Positions 28,109-36,373 of a stretch of DNA of 64,000 nucleotides are shown here, piece after piece. Where the stretch lies: positions 248,001-312,000 of the forward strand of contig NZ_BMWG01000004.1 in assembly GCF_014651115.1 (NCBI RefSeq), in the 5' to 3' direction. The DNA comes from Streptomyces inusitatus (lineage in GTDB: Bacteria; Actinomycetota; Actinomycetes; Streptomycetales; Streptomycetaceae). Below the pieces are notes generated by a model that did not search any database, was not told the DNA's origin, and saw nothing but the letters and a program-made list of their open reading frames with translations. Positions within the stretch are counted from its first letter, which is position 1. Each line of letters begins with the position of its first letter. Position numbers and translations under genes: made by a program.

Positions 28109-28744
28109 TCAGCGGGCGACCGCCAGACCGAAGGGCACCGGACCCAGCGCCCGGACCAGGCCGCCGACCATCAGGACGAAGGACTCGGGGCCCCGGGCGC
28201 TCGCCACACCGCCGAGATCGAGGATCCACGCGGGCGGCCAGCCCAGCGAGATGAGCAGAGCCTCGGCCGCGCGCTTGGCGTCGCCGTCGTCCCCCGACAG
28301 AAAGGCGGACGGCGGGACGCCGAGCGAGGAGGGAACGGCCATGACCGAGACATGCACGGTGTTGAGGGTCTTCACCCCCCGGACGCCGGGCAGCGTCCGC
28401 TGAAGCTCCTCGGCGAGGCTGCTCCCCGGATACCGCAGGGCCGAGGCGAAGCCGTGCGCGTCCGGCACCACCGCGTTGGCCACATCGATGAGCACCTTCC
28501 CCGCGAGCCGGGGCGCGAGCGGGCCGAGCACCTCGGCCGACACCGCCCCGGGCAGCGCGTTGATCACCAGATCCGCCGCCTCGGCGGCCTCTTCGGGCCG
28601 GGTGACCCGTACCCCCGGGCCCCAGTCCCCGGCGGCGTCCGGGCGGCGGGCGCCCACGATCACCCGGTGGCCCGCCGCGCTCAGCGGGAGGGCGAGGGCG
28701 CGGGCCACTTGGCCCGCGCCGACAATGCCAATGGTCTGTGTCAT
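28109..28744 (-). CDS. F420-oxidoreductase-like NAD(P)-binding protein
   Basis: A 211-residue Rossmann protein of the NADPH-dependent F420 reductase type (F420_oxidored fold): GIVGAGQVARALALPLSAAG binds the dinucleotide near residues 6-25, GARRPD follows the second strand, and LVINALPG, VLIDVANAV and VKTLNTVH are the usual later blocks. Such proteins reduce F420 or act as small-molecule oxidoreductases; true F420 use is not proven here. Divergent from the HxlR regulator gene with a 78-base gap, the usual arrangement for a regulator and its target. Confidence 0.82.
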   Translation of the reverse strand: MTQTIGIVGAGQVARALALPLSAAGHRVIVGARRPDAAGDWGPGVRVTRPEEAAEAADLVINALPGAVSAEVLGPLAPRLAGKVLIDVANAVVPDAHGFASALRYPGSSLAEELQRTLPGVRGVKTLNTVHVSVMAVPSSLGVPPSAFLSGDDGDAKRAAEALLISLGWPPAWILDLGGVASARGPESFVLMVGGLVRALGPVPFGLAVAR

Positions 28745-28784
28745 GCCCCCGACGCTAGGGCGGCGCTACGGTCGGACGGGAGTA

Positions 28785-28800
28785 GGCACTTCACCGTGCC
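28785..28800. promoter_or_regulatory. Candidate HxlR operator
   Basis: GGCAC-N6-GTGCC between the divergent oxidoreductase and HxlR genes. Short, so moderate confidence only; the position is where an HxlR protein would control both. Confidence 0.4.
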
Positions 28801-28822
28801 CAGCGCACCCGGAGGGACGCCC

Positions 28823-29263
28823 ATGACCACCCGCACCGCCGCCGAGCGCCGCGCCGAGGCCCGTACCGCGCACCGGGCCCGGTTCGCCGACTGCCCCACC
28901 AACCGGCTCCTCGACCGCCTGGGGGACAAATGGGTCGCGCTCGTTCTCAAGGAACTCTCCGACGGGCCGCGCCGCCACGGCGAGCTGAACCGGGCGATCG
29001 CGGGCGCGAGCCAGAAGATGCTCACCGAGACCCTGCGCCGCCTGGAGCGCGACGGCCTCCTGAACCGGACCGTCACCGCCGCCGTCCCGGTGCGGGTGAC
29101 CTACGACCTCACCCCCCTCGGCCGCGGTCTGCTGCCCGTCCTGGCCGCCGTGACGCGCTGGGCCGAGGAGAACTCCGGCCGGATCGACGCGGCGCGCAGG
29201 GAGTACGACGAGTCCGGGGCCCGGGACGCGGTACGGGCGGGGTCCGGCGGTACGGGACAATGA
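28823..29263 (+). CDS. HxlR-family transcriptional regulator
   Basis: A 146-residue winged-helix regulator. The N-terminal block FADCPTNRLLDRLGDKW has the conserved Cys and GDKW of HxlR; the recognition region RRHGELNRAIAGASQKMLTETLRRLERDGL and the wing (VPVRVTYDLTPLG) follow. Some HxlR proteins sense electrophiles or quinones through that Cys. GGAGGG lies 6-7 bases before ATG 28823. It probably controls the divergent oxidoreductase gene. It ends 4 bases before recO, which has its own -10-like element. Confidence 0.9.
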   Translation: MTTRTAAERRAEARTAHRARFADCPTNRLLDRLGDKWVALVLKELSDGPRRHGELNRAIAGASQKMLTETLRRLERDGLLNRTVTAAVPVRVTYDLTPLGRGLLPVLAAVTRWAEENSGRIDAARREYDESGARDAVRAGSGGTGQ

Positions 29264-29267
29264 GGCC

Positions 29268-30014
29268 ATGAGCCTGTTCCGCGACGACGGCATCGTGCTG
29301 CGCACCCAGAAGCTGGGCGAGGCCGACCGTATCGTCACGCTGCTCACCCGCGGCCATGGGCGGGTGCGGGCCGTGGCGCGCGGGGTCCGGCGGACGAAGT
29401 CGAAGTTCGGGGCCAGGCTGGAGCCCTTCTCCCATGTCGATGTGCAGTTCTTCGCGCGGGGGAGCGAGCTGATCGGCCGGGGGCTGCCGCTCTGCACCCA
29501 GAGCGAGACCATCGCCCCCTACGGCGGCCGGATCGTCACCGACTATCCGCGCTACACGGCGGGCACCGCGATGCTGGAGACCGCCGAGCGCTTCACCGAC
29601 CATGAGGGCGAGCCCGCCGTACAGCAGTACCTCCTGCTCGTCGGCGCGCTGCGCTCGCTCTCGCGCGGCGAGCACGCGCCGCACCTGATCCTGGACGCGT
29701 TCCTGCTGCGCTCCCTCGCGGTCAACGGGTACGCGCCCAGCTTCGACGACTGCGCCAAGTGCGGGCTGCTGGGGCCGAACCGATTCTTCTCCGTCGCCGC
29801 CGGCGGCGTCATATGCGGGGACTGCCGGGTGCCCGGGAGCGTCGTACCCTCGGCGGAGGCCATCGGGCTGCTCAGCGCGCTGCTGACCGGCGACTGGCCC
29901 ACGGCGGACGCCTGTGAGGCGCGTCATGTCAGAGAGGGCAGCGGGCTGGTCTCCGCCTATCTGCACTGGCATCTGGAGCGCGGCCTGCGCTCGCTCCGCT
30001 ATGTGGAGAAGTAG
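29268..30014 (+). CDS. recO: DNA repair protein RecO
   Basis: A 248-residue recombination mediator: with RecR it helps load RecA on SSB-coated gaps. The N-terminal OB fold starts [20 protein letters not shown], a helical part follows, and a zinc site is formed by CAKCG (about residues 162-166) and CGDCR. Length is typical. GACAAT ends 6 bases before ATG 29268, fitting a leaderless start. uppS follows after an 86-base gap, an order widely kept in actinobacteria. Confidence 0.95.
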   Translation: MSLFRDDGIVLRTQKLGEADRIVTLLTRGHGRVRAVARGVRRTKSKFGARLEPFSHVDVQFFARGSELIGRGLPLCTQSETIAPYGGRIVTDYPRYTAGTAMLETAERFTDHEGEPAVQQYLLLVGALRSLSRGEHAPHLILDAFLLRSLAVNGYAPSFDDCAKCGLLGPNRFFSVAAGGVICGDCRVPGSVVPSAEAIGLLSALLTGDWPTADACEARHVREGSGLVSAYLHWHLERGLRSLRYVEK

Positions 30015-30042
30015 CGGCCCGCCTTCAGTACCGAGCGAACAC

Positions 30043-30083
30043 CGAAGCAGAAGAAGCAGAAGAAGCAGAAGCAGAGCAGAAGC
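30043..30083. repeat. Purine-rich GCAGAAGAA-type tandem repeat before uppS
   Basis: About four imperfect copies of a GCAGAAGAA / GCAGAA unit in the recO-uppS gap, directly before the AGGAG ribosome site of uppS. Strongly strand-biased (A/G only plus C). Possibly slippage-variable leader length. Confidence 0.6.
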
Positions 30084-30100
30084 TAGGAGATGTGAGCCGC

Positions 30101-30925
30101 ATGGCACGACGCGGAATCCTGGGCCGGTCCCGCCGCGAGTACAAGATCCCCGAGCCGCACCCCTCCGGGGAGCGGCCGCCGAAGATCCCCGGCGAACTCG
30201 TCCCCAACCACGTCGCCTGCGTCATGGACGGCAACGGCCGCTGGGCCAAGGAGCGCGGCCTGCCGCGCACCGAGGGCCACAAGGTCGGCGAGGCCGTCGT
30301 CCTCGATGTGCTCAAGGGCTGCCTGGAGATGGGCGTCAAGAACCTCTCCCTGTACGCCTTCTCCACCGAGAACTGGAAGCGCACACCCGACGAGGTGCGC
30401 TTCCTGATGAACTTCAACCGGGACGTCATCCGCCGCCGCCGCGACGAGATGAACGAGCTGGGCATCCGCATCCGCTGGGTCGGCCGTATGCCCAAGATGT
30501 GGAAGTCGGTCGTCCAGGAGCTTCAGATCGCCCAGGAGCAGACCGTCGACAACGACGCCATGACGCTGTACTTCTGCGTCAACTACGGCGGCCGCGCCGA
30601 GATCGCCGACGCCGCGCAGAAGATCGCGCGCGATGTGGCGGCGGGCCTGCTCGACCCGGCGAAGGTCAATGAGAAGACCTTCCAGAAGTACATGTACTAC
30701 CCGGACATGCCGGACGTGGACCTCTTTCTGCGCCCGAGCGGCGAGCAGCGCACCTCCAACTATCTGCTCTGGCAGAGCGCGTACGCGGAGATGGTCTTCC
30801 AGGACGTGCTGTGGCCCGACTTCGACCGCCGCGACCTGTGGCGGGCCTGTCTGGAGTACGCCCGGCGCGACCGCCGCTTCGGCGGCGCGGTGCCCAACGA
30901 GGTCCCCGGGCAGAGCGGTGCCTGA
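30101..30925 (+). CDS. uppS: Isoprenyl (undecaprenyl) diphosphate synthase
   Basis: A 274-residue cis-prenyltransferase that extends farnesyl or geranyl diphosphate with isopentenyl units to make the lipid carrier for cell-wall synthesis. Marks: [16 protein letters not shown] (catalytic Asp) near residues 43-58, FSTENWKR near 87-94, and [19 protein letters not shown] near 207-225. AGGAG sits about 11 bases before ATG 30101; GTG 30092 is too close to it. Streptomyces have more than one such gene, so chain length (C30-C55) is not certain. Confidence 0.94.
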   Translation: MARRGILGRSRREYKIPEPHPSGERPPKIPGELVPNHVACVMDGNGRWAKERGLPRTEGHKVGEAVVLDVLKGCLEMGVKNLSLYAFSTENWKRTPDEVRFLMNFNRDVIRRRRDEMNELGIRIRWVGRMPKMWKSVVQELQIAQEQTVDNDAMTLYFCVNYGGRAEIADAAQKIARDVAAGLLDPAKVNEKTFQKYMYYPDMPDVDLFLRPSGEQRTSNYLLWQSAYAEMVFQDVLWPDFDRRDLWRACLEYARRDRRFGGAVPNEVPGQSGA

Positions 30926-30927
30926 GG

Positions 30928-30974
30928 ACAGGCCCTAGGGCCTGTGGGCGCCCGGGGGTCAGCGACCCCCGGGC
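30928..30974. terminator. Palindrome plus hairpin between uppS and zur
   Basis: An 18-base perfect palindrome (ACAGGCCCTAGGGCCTGT, 30928-30945) directly after uppS, then a hairpin with 11-base arms (30950-30960 and 30964-30974, 3-base loop) that overlaps the zur stop. Probably ends both convergent units. Confidence 0.7.
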
Positions 30975-31399
30975 TTGGCGCTCGCGCACTCCGCGCAGGT
31001 GCCGAAGATCTCCACGGTGTGGGCGACATTCACGAAGCCGTGCTGCGCCGCCACCGTCTCGGCCCACTGCTCCACCGCGGGGCCCTCGACCTCGACCGCC
31101 TTGCCGCACACGCGGCAGACCAGATGGTGGTGGTGGTCGTCGGTCGAGCAGCGGCGGTAGACGGACTCGCCGTCATTGGTGCGCAGGACGTCGACCTCGC
31201 CCGCGTCGGCGAGGGACTGGAGCGTCCGGTAGACCGTGGTCAGCCCGACCGAATCGCCCCGGTGCTTGAGCATGTCGTGCAGCTCCTGGGCGCTGCGGAA
31301 CTCGTCCACCTCGTCCAGTGCCGCCGCCACCGCGGCGCGCTGCCGTGTGGATCGGCCTCGCACTGGTGCGGTGTTCCCGCCGCTTGGCGCCGTCGCCAC
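30959..31399 (-). CDS. zur: Zinc uptake regulator Zur (Fur family)
   Basis: A 146-residue Fur-family repressor. The winged helix includes GLTTVYRTLQSLADAG; the metal sites are the His-rich DDHHHHLVCRVCG block and a second CAEC near the C-terminus (structural zinc on two CxxC pairs). Zinc-loaded Zur shuts zinc uptake; here it lies 58 bases downstream of znuB on the same strand as znuA-znuC-znuB, so it is part of its own target unit. GTG 31399 follows GAGGAGG by 5 bases. Nearby Zur-box-like sites before znuA support the identity over other Fur proteins. Confidence 0.93.
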   Translation of the reverse strand: MATAPSGGNTAPVRGRSTRQRAAVAAALDEVDEFRSAQELHDMLKHRGDSVGLTTVYRTLQSLADAGEVDVLRTNDGESVYRRCSTDDHHHHLVCRVCGKAVEVEGPAVEQWAETVAAQHGFVNVAHTVEIFGTCAECASAKPGGR

Positions 31400-31457
31400 A
31401 GCTGCCTCCTCGCTCGCCCCGACCTGCTTGTCAGGGCCAATTCTGCCAGGCCCGGCG

Positions 31458-32393
31458 TCAGACCTTGACGTCGTCGCCCGGGAGCCGGGTGCGCGGGACC
31501 TCGGAGAGGGTCTCCGAGGGGCACTCCGGCGCGCCCGTTCCCCGGCCGTCCGCCCCGGCCCTCGCGGCCTCCGTGCGGCGCGCGCGGAGCCTGGCGAGCG
31601 GGGTGGCGAGCGCGGTGAGGGCGATGAAGACGGCGATGGCGAGCAGGACGATGGTCGCGCCCGGGGGCACGTCCTGGTAGTACGAGGTGGTGGTGCCCGC
31701 CAGGGTCACGGCCACGCCGATGCCGACCGCCAGCGCGAAGGTCGCCCTGAACGAGCGGGAGATCTGCTGGGCCGCCGCGACGGGGACCACCATCAGGGCG
31801 CTGACCAGCAGCAGCCCCACGACGCGCATCGCGACCGAGACGGTGACGGCGGCGGTGACCGCGATCAGCAGATTCAGGAAGCGCACCGGCAGCCCGGTGA
31901 CCCGGGCGAACTCCTCGTCCTGGCTGACGGCGAAGAGCTGCCGGCGCAGTCCGACCGAGACCAGGACGACGAAGGCGGCGAGCGCCCCGATGGCGATCAG
32001 GTCGGAGTCGGAGACGGAGGAGAGCGAGCCGAAGAGGAAGGAGCTGAGATCGCCGGTGGAGCCGGTGTCGGAGACATTGATCAGCAGCACACCGCCCGCC
32101 ATGCCCCCGTAGAAGAGCATCGCGAGCGCGATGTCGCCCCGGGTCCGCCCGTACGCCCTGATCAGCTCCATGGTGACCGCGCCGACGACGGAGACGAGGG
32201 TCGCCATCCAGATCGGGTTGGTGGAGAGCAGGAAGCCGAGGCCGACACCGGTCATCGCGACATGGCCGATGCCGTCGCCCATCAGCGCCTGGCGGCGCTG
32301 CACCAGATAGATGCCGATGGCGGGCGCGGTGATGCCGACCAGCAGGGCCGCGATCAGCGCCCGCTGCATGAAGGCCGTCTCAAGGATTTCCAT
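31458..32393 (-). CDS. znuB: Zinc ABC transporter, permease
   Basis: A 311-residue inner-membrane permease of the ABC-3 (manganese/zinc) type with about eight to nine spans. Conserved blocks: YLVQRRQALMGDGIGHVAM near residues 29-47, GDIALAMLFYGG near 87-98 and MRVVGLLLVSALMVVPVAAA near 196-215. The C-terminal 40 residues are polar and probably cytoplasmic. It follows znuC with a 2-base gap. Works with ZnuA (capture) and ZnuC (energy) to import zinc when it is scarce. Confidence 0.93.
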   Translation of the reverse strand: MEILETAFMQRALIAALLVGITAPAIGIYLVQRRQALMGDGIGHVAMTGVGLGFLLSTNPIWMATLVSVVGAVTMELIRAYGRTRGDIALAMLFYGGMAGGVLLINVSDTGSTGDLSSFLFGSLSSVSDSDLIAIGALAAFVVLVSVGLRRQLFAVSQDEEFARVTGLPVRFLNLLIAVTAAVTVSVAMRVVGLLLVSALMVVPVAAAQQISRSFRATFALAVGIGVAVTLAGTTTSYYQDVPPGATIVLLAIAVFIALTALATPLARLRARRTEAARAGADGRGTGAPECPSETLSEVPRTRLPGDDVKV

Positions 32394-32395
32394 GG

Positions 32396-33196
32396 TCAGG
32401 TCAGCAGTCCTGTGCGGAGCGGCTCGTCGGCCGCGTGCGGATGTACGTGGTCGTGGCCGGGCAGCGCGTGCTGGCCCACGGCCTTCGGCGGCGGCCCGTC
32501 GTGCACCACGCAGCCGTCGCGCAGCACCACGGCCCGGTCGATCAGCGGCTCGATCGCGCCCAGCTCGTGCAGGACGAGGAGCACGGTCGTACCGGCGGCG
32601 ACCTGGTCGCGCAGGGTCGCGGCGAGGATCTCCTGGCTGGCGAGGTCGACCCCGGCCATCGGCTCGTCCATGATCAGAAGCTTGGGCTCGGAGGCGAGCG
32701 CGCGGGCGATCAGCACCCGCTGGTGCTGGCCGCCGGAGAGCGCGCCGACGGAGTCCTTGGCCCGGTCGGCGAGGCCGACCAGCGCGATCGCCCGGTCGAC
32801 GGCCGCGCGGTCGGCGCGGGAGAGCAGTCCGAGCCGGGTGCGGGAGAGGCGTCCGGAGGAGACGACCTCGCGCACGGTCGCGGGGACCCCGCTCGCGGCG
32901 GTGGTGCGCTGGGGCACGTATCCGACGCGGGACCACTGGCGGAAGCGGCGCAGCCCGGTGCCGAAGAGTTCGATCTCGCCCTCGGTGAGCGGTATCTGTC
33001 CGATCACGGAGCGTACGGCGGTGGACTTGCCGGAGCCGTTCGCGCCGAGGAGGGCGACGACCTCGCCGCGGCGCACCGTCAGATCGACGCCGCGCAGCAC
33101 GGGGCGGGAGCCGAGGGTGGCGCGTGCTCCCCGCATGCTGATGACGGCGTCGCCGATGGCGGTTTCGCCGTCGGCGGCTATGGCGGGCTCGCTCAC
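32396..33196 (-). CDS. znuC: Zinc ABC transporter, ATPase
   Basis: A 266-residue ABC ATPase: Walker A GANGSGKS, Q-loop YVPQR, signature ALSGGQHQR, Walker B LLIMDEP, switch HELG. The C-terminal end is His-rich (ALPGHDHVHPHA), as often in zinc transporters. GTG 33196 is preferred because GGAG lies 6-7 bases before it; GTG 33220, which overlaps the znuA stop (GTGA), is an alternative with a weaker site. Between znuA and znuB in one operon. Confidence 0.92.
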   Translation of the reverse strand: MSEPAIAADGETAIGDAVISMRGARATLGSRPVLRGVDLTVRRGEVVALLGANGSGKSTAVRSVIGQIPLTEGEIELFGTGLRRFRQWSRVGYVPQRTTAASGVPATVREVVSSGRLSRTRLGLLSRADRAAVDRAIALVGLADRAKDSVGALSGGQHQRVLIARALASEPKLLIMDEPMAGVDLASQEILAATLRDQVAAGTTVLLVLHELGAIEPLIDRAVVLRDGCVVHDGPPPKAVGQHALPGHDHVHPHAADEPLRTGLLT

Positions 33197-33216
33197 AGGG
33201 GACTCCGATCGGGTGG

Positions 33217-34215
33217 TCACGACGCGCCCAGCGCCTTCTTCAGCGCCGTCAGATTGGACTCCATCACCTCGATGTAGTCGGAGCCCCTGGACTTGTCGGT
33301 GATGCCTTCGAGCGAGTCGAGGACGTCCGTCGTGAGCCCGGTGTCGTCGGCGAGGGTCTTGGCGGTCCGGTCGCTGGCGAGGGTGTCGAAGAAGACGGTG
33401 GTGACCTTGTCCTTCTCCGCGATGGTCTGGAGTTCCTTGATCCGGGCCGGGCTGGGCTCCGCGTCGGGGTTGATCCCGGCGATGCCCTCCTGGTCCAGGC
33501 CGTACCGCTCGGCGAGGTGGCCGAAGGAGGTGTGGGTGGTGATGAAGGTCTTGGTGGCGGTCTTGCTCAGGCCTTCGCGGTAGTCGGCGTCGAGCTTGTT
33601 CAATTCGCCGACCAGGGTCGCGGTGTTCTTCCGGTAGGCGTCCGCGTTCTTCGGGTCCGCCTTCCCCAGGGACTCGCCGACGCCCTCGGCGACCTCCGCG
33701 TACTTCGCGGGGTCGAGCCAGATGTGGGGGTCGCCGGCCTCGGAGCCGTGGTCGTGGCCGTGGTCGTCCTCTTCGGCGCCGTGGTCGTGGCCCTCGTGGC
33801 TCTCCTCGTGGCCCTTCTCGTCCTGGTGGGTCTCCAGGGAGGTGAGGGTCGCGGCGTCGACCGTGTGCTTCACGCCGGACTGCTCGATGGCCTTGTCGAC
33901 GGCGGGCTGGAGACCCTTGAGGTAGAGGATGTAACCGGACTCGCCGAGCTGGGCGGCCTGGCGCGGCTTGAGTTCGAGATCGTGCGGCTCGACGCCCGGC
34001 TTGGTCAGCGCCGTGACGGAGACATGCTCGCCGCCGATCCGCTCGGCGAGGAACTGCATGGGGTAGAACGACGCCGTCACCTTCAGCCTGCCGTCCTCCG
34101 AGCCGCCCCCGGAACCGGAGCCCGAGTCGGCGGAGGAGCAGGCGGCGACCGCCGTCAGGCCGAGAACGACTGCTCCGGCGGTGGCGGTGGTGCGTATGAG
34201 GCGTCGTACGTTCAT
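33217..34215 (-). CDS. znuA: Zinc ABC transporter, substrate-binding lipoprotein
   Basis: A 332-residue periplasm-side zinc-binding lipoprotein (lipobox VAAC, Cys near residue 24). Cluster A-I fold: one metal His lies in GVEPHDLELKP, a long His/Asp/Glu loop (about residues 118-150, with GHDHG and HGHDHG units) is typical of ZnuA and absent from Mn-type proteins, then DPHIWLDP gives another ligand and TTHTSFGHLAERYGL a third; the last Asp is near FFDTLAS. ATG 34215 (MNVRR) is used, with ATG 34224 possible; neither has a strong ribosome site. Zur-box-like sequences cover and precede the start. Confidence 0.94.
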   Translation of the reverse strand: MNVRRLIRTTATAGAVVLGLTAVAACSSADSGSGSGGGSEDGRLKVTASFYPMQFLAERIGGEHVSVTALTKPGVEPHDLELKPRQAAQLGESGYILYLKGLQPAVDKAIEQSGVKHTVDAATLTSLETHQDEKGHEESHEGHDHGAEEDDHGHDHGSEAGDPHIWLDPAKYAEVAEGVGESLGKADPKNADAYRKNTATLVGELNKLDADYREGLSKTATKTFITTHTSFGHLAERYGLDQEGIAGINPDAEPSPARIKELQTIAEKDKVTTVFFDTLASDRTAKTLADDTGLTTDVLDSLEGITDKSRGSDYIEVMESNLTALKKALGAS

Positions 34216-34251
34216 GACAGTCATTTTCAACAAAAGTGGAAACGATTGTCA
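34215..34251. promoter_or_regulatory. Pair of Zur-box-like sites at znuA
   Basis: Two 15-base TGA/TGG...TCA dyads: TGACAGTCATTTTCA (34215-34229) and TGGAAACGATTGTCA (34237-34251), 22 bases centre to centre. Both resemble the actinobacterial Zur box (TGAAAATNATTTTCA type). They sit in an AT-rich island within very GC-rich DNA, and could also affect divergent glyS. Confidence 0.75.
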
Positions 34252-34451
34252 ACAAACCTGGAGCGAATGCGGGCGAACACACACAGCCGCCCCCACCCGG
34301 GGGACCCCCGGGGATCCCCCCGGCTCCCCGGGGTGACCTGCGCGGCGAGTCCCGGCCGTACCCGCCCGGCCATCGATTTGATCCGGGGGGTGCGTGCGCC
34401 GGTAATCTGGAGCATTCCTCGTTCGTCGTCGTCATCTATGAAGAGAGCACC

Positions 34452-35837
34452 GTGGCCGCCGACAAGATCGACACCATCGTCAGCCTCAGCAAGCGCCGTG
34501 GCTTTGTCTACCCGTGCAGTGAGATCTACGGCGGTCAGCGCGCCGCCTGGGACTACGGACCCCTCGGCGTTGAACTGAAGGAGAACCTCAAGCGCCAGTG
34601 GTGGCGCTACATGGTCACCTCGCGCGAGGACGTCGTCGGCATCGACTCGTCGGTGATCCTGGCCAGCGAGGTCTGGGAGGCCTCCGGCCACGTCGCGACC
34701 TTCTCCGACCCGCTCACCGAGTGCACCTCCTGCCACAAGCGCTTCCGCGCCGATCACCTGATCGAGGCGTACGAGGAGAAGCACAACGGCCGCGCCCCCG
34801 AGAACGGCCTCGCCGACCTCAACTGCCCCAACTGCGGCAACAAGGGGACCTTCACGGACCCCAAGCAGTTCTCCGGCATGCTCTCCACCCACCTCGGCCC
34901 CACCCAGGACTCCGGCTCGGTCGCCTATCTGCGCCCCGAGACCGCCCAGGGCATCTTCACCAACTTCGGCCAGGTGCAGCAGACCTCCCGCAAGAAGCCG
35001 CCGTTCGGCATCGCCCAGATGGGCAAGTCGTTCCGCAACGAGATCACGCCCGGCAACTTCATCTTCCGCACCCGTGAGTTCGAGCAGATGGAGATGGAAT
35101 TCTTCGTCAAGCCCGGCGAGGACGAGGCGTGGCAGGAGTACTGGATGGAGCAGCGCTGGAACTGGTACACCGGTCTGGGCCTGCGCGAAGAGAACATGCG
35201 GTGGTACGAGCACCCGAAGGAGAAGCTCTCCCACTACTCCAAGCGCACCGCCGACATCGAGTACCGCTTCCAGTTCGGCGGCAGCGAGTGGGGCGAGCTG
35301 GAGGGCGTCGCCAACCGCACCGACTACGACCTCTCGGCGCACTCCAAGGCCTCCGGCCACGACCTGTCGTTCTTCGACCAGGAGGCCGGCGAGCGCTGGA
35401 CGCCGTACGTCATCGAGCCCGCCGCCGGTGTCGGCCGCACGATGCTCGCCTTCCTCCTCGACGCGTACAACGAGGACGAGGCCCCCAACGCCAAGGGCGT
35501 CATGGAGAAGCGCACCGTGATGCGCCTCGACCCGCGCATCGCGCCGGTCAAGGTCGCGGTGCTGCCGCTCTCCCGCAACCCGCAGCTCTCCCCGAAGGCC
35601 AAGGGCCTCGCGGCCGACCTGCGGCAGAACTGGAACATCGAGTTCGACGACGCGGGCGCCATCGGCCGCCGCTACCGCCGTCAGGACGAGATCGGCACCC
35701 CGTTCTGTGTGACCGTCGACTTCGACACCCTCGACGACAACGCCGTCACCGTGCGTGAGCGCGACACCATGGCGCAGGAGCGGGTCTCCCTCGACCAGAT
35801 CCAGTCCTACCTGGGCTCGCGTCTGCTCGGCTGCTGA
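34452..35837 (+). CDS. glyS: Glycyl-tRNA synthetase (dimeric type)
   Basis: A 461-residue class II synthetase of the eukaryote-like alpha2 type used by actinobacteria. Motif 2 is in [20 protein letters not shown], the glycine-site acidic residues are in EMEFFV, motif 3 is [14 protein letters not shown], and a C-terminal anticodon-binding domain follows ([10 protein letters not shown]). A Cys pair (CTSCHK) and CPNCGNKG near residues 92-125 bind zinc. GTG 34452 is chosen: earlier in-frame codons lie in the znuA promoter region. Divergent from znuA with a 236-base gap; a strong terminator follows. Confidence 0.96.
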   Translation: MAADKIDTIVSLSKRRGFVYPCSEIYGGQRAAWDYGPLGVELKENLKRQWWRYMVTSREDVVGIDSSVILASEVWEASGHVATFSDPLTECTSCHKRFRADHLIEAYEEKHNGRAPENGLADLNCPNCGNKGTFTDPKQFSGMLSTHLGPTQDSGSVAYLRPETAQGIFTNFGQVQQTSRKKPPFGIAQMGKSFRNEITPGNFIFRTREFEQMEMEFFVKPGEDEAWQEYWMEQRWNWYTGLGLREENMRWYEHPKEKLSHYSKRTADIEYRFQFGGSEWGELEGVANRTDYDLSAHSKASGHDLSFFDQEAGERWTPYVIEPAAGVGRTMLAFLLDAYNEDEAPNAKGVMEKRTVMRLDPRIAPVKVAVLPLSRNPQLSPKAKGLAADLRQNWNIEFDDAGAIGRRYRRQDEIGTPFCVTVDFDTLDDNAVTVRERDTMAQERVSLDQIQSYLGSRLLGC

Positions 35838-35853
35838 CGACGACACGGCCACG

Positions 35854-35892
35854 GAGAGGCCGGACGGGCGTCCTTAGCCCGTCCGGCCTCTC
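35854..35892 (+). terminator. glyS terminator
   Basis: Perfect 16-base arms (35854-35869 and 35877-35892) with a 7-base loop, 16 bases after the glyS stop. The strongest hairpin in the window. Confidence 0.88.
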
Positions 35893-35916
35893 GCCGTTCC
35901 CGGCGGAAAAAGCTGG

Positions 35917-35945
35917 TGCGACCCCGCTTCGGGGGCCTGTAGGCT
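35917..35945 (+). promoter_or_regulatory. Sigma-70-like promoter, probably leaderless
   Basis: TGCGAC at 35917-35922, a 17-base spacer and TAGGCT at 35940-35945. An ATG starts 7 bases after the -10 element, so transcription should begin at or next to it. Confidence 0.6.
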
Positions 35946-35952
35946 CGCCGAC

Positions 35953-35982
35953 ATGTCTTCGTTCTTCCAGATCTACGAGTGA
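35953..35982 (+). CDS. Possible 9-residue leaderless micropeptide
   Basis: ATG followed by MSSFFQIYE and TGA, 7 bases behind a good -10 element and 72 bases before the DUF6243 gene. It may be a translated leader that affects the downstream gene, or simply a start codon near the transcription start. Two Phe and a Tyr stand out, but there is no run long enough for a classic attenuator. Confidence 0.35.
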   Translation: MSSFFQIYE

Positions 35983-36054
35983 GAGAGCCTCGGCGCACGC
36001 CAGCCCTCATCTGACGATCACCCAGTCACTTCTCACCCTGAATGGGAGAACCCC

Positions 36055-36285
36055 ATGGCCAAGAGCCGTAACAACCTCCTCGGCGTCGGCGGACAGCGCA
36101 AGAAGGTGTCCCGCGCCGACCAGTCGGGCCTCGGCCCCACCCCCGAGGCCAACCGCAAGAACGCCGCCGACCAGAAGGCCGAGCTGCTCCGCAAGATGCG
36201 CGAGCGCGCCCAGGGCGCCTCCTCGGACGACTCCTCGGACTCCGGCTCCGCCGGGTCCGCCGGGTCCCAGGACTCCCAGGGCTGA
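36055..36285 (+). CDS. DUF6243 family small basic protein
   Basis: A 76-residue protein, very hydrophilic: basic N-terminal half (NNLLGVGGQRKKVSRADQSG) and a Ser/Asp/Gly tail. It matches the short Streptomyces DUF6243 family, whose function is unknown. GGGAGA lies 7 bases before ATG 36055. It follows the micropeptide frame and ends at a strong bidirectional terminator. Confidence 0.8.
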   Translation: MAKSRNNLLGVGGQRKKVSRADQSGLGPTPEANRKNAADQKAELLRKMRERAQGASSDDSSDSGSAGSAGSQDSQG

Positions 36286-36305
36286 TTCGCCCCGTAAGCC
36301 TTGTC

Positions 36306-36337
36306 TCGCCCCGCCGGGCCGCTGCCCGGCGGGGCGA
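36306..36337. terminator. Bidirectional terminator between DUF6243 and MFS genes
   Basis: Perfect 14-base arms (36306-36319 and 36324-36337) with a 4-base loop, between convergent genes. Confidence 0.85.
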
Positions 36338-36373
36338 AGCGCTGTCCGGGGGCGGGATGCGAAGGGCGCCGGC

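Noticed and set aside
34252-34451. T-box element before glyS
   Set aside because: No T-box core sequence or suitable terminator/antiterminator pair is visible, and the gap mainly serves Zur/znuA and the glyS promoter.
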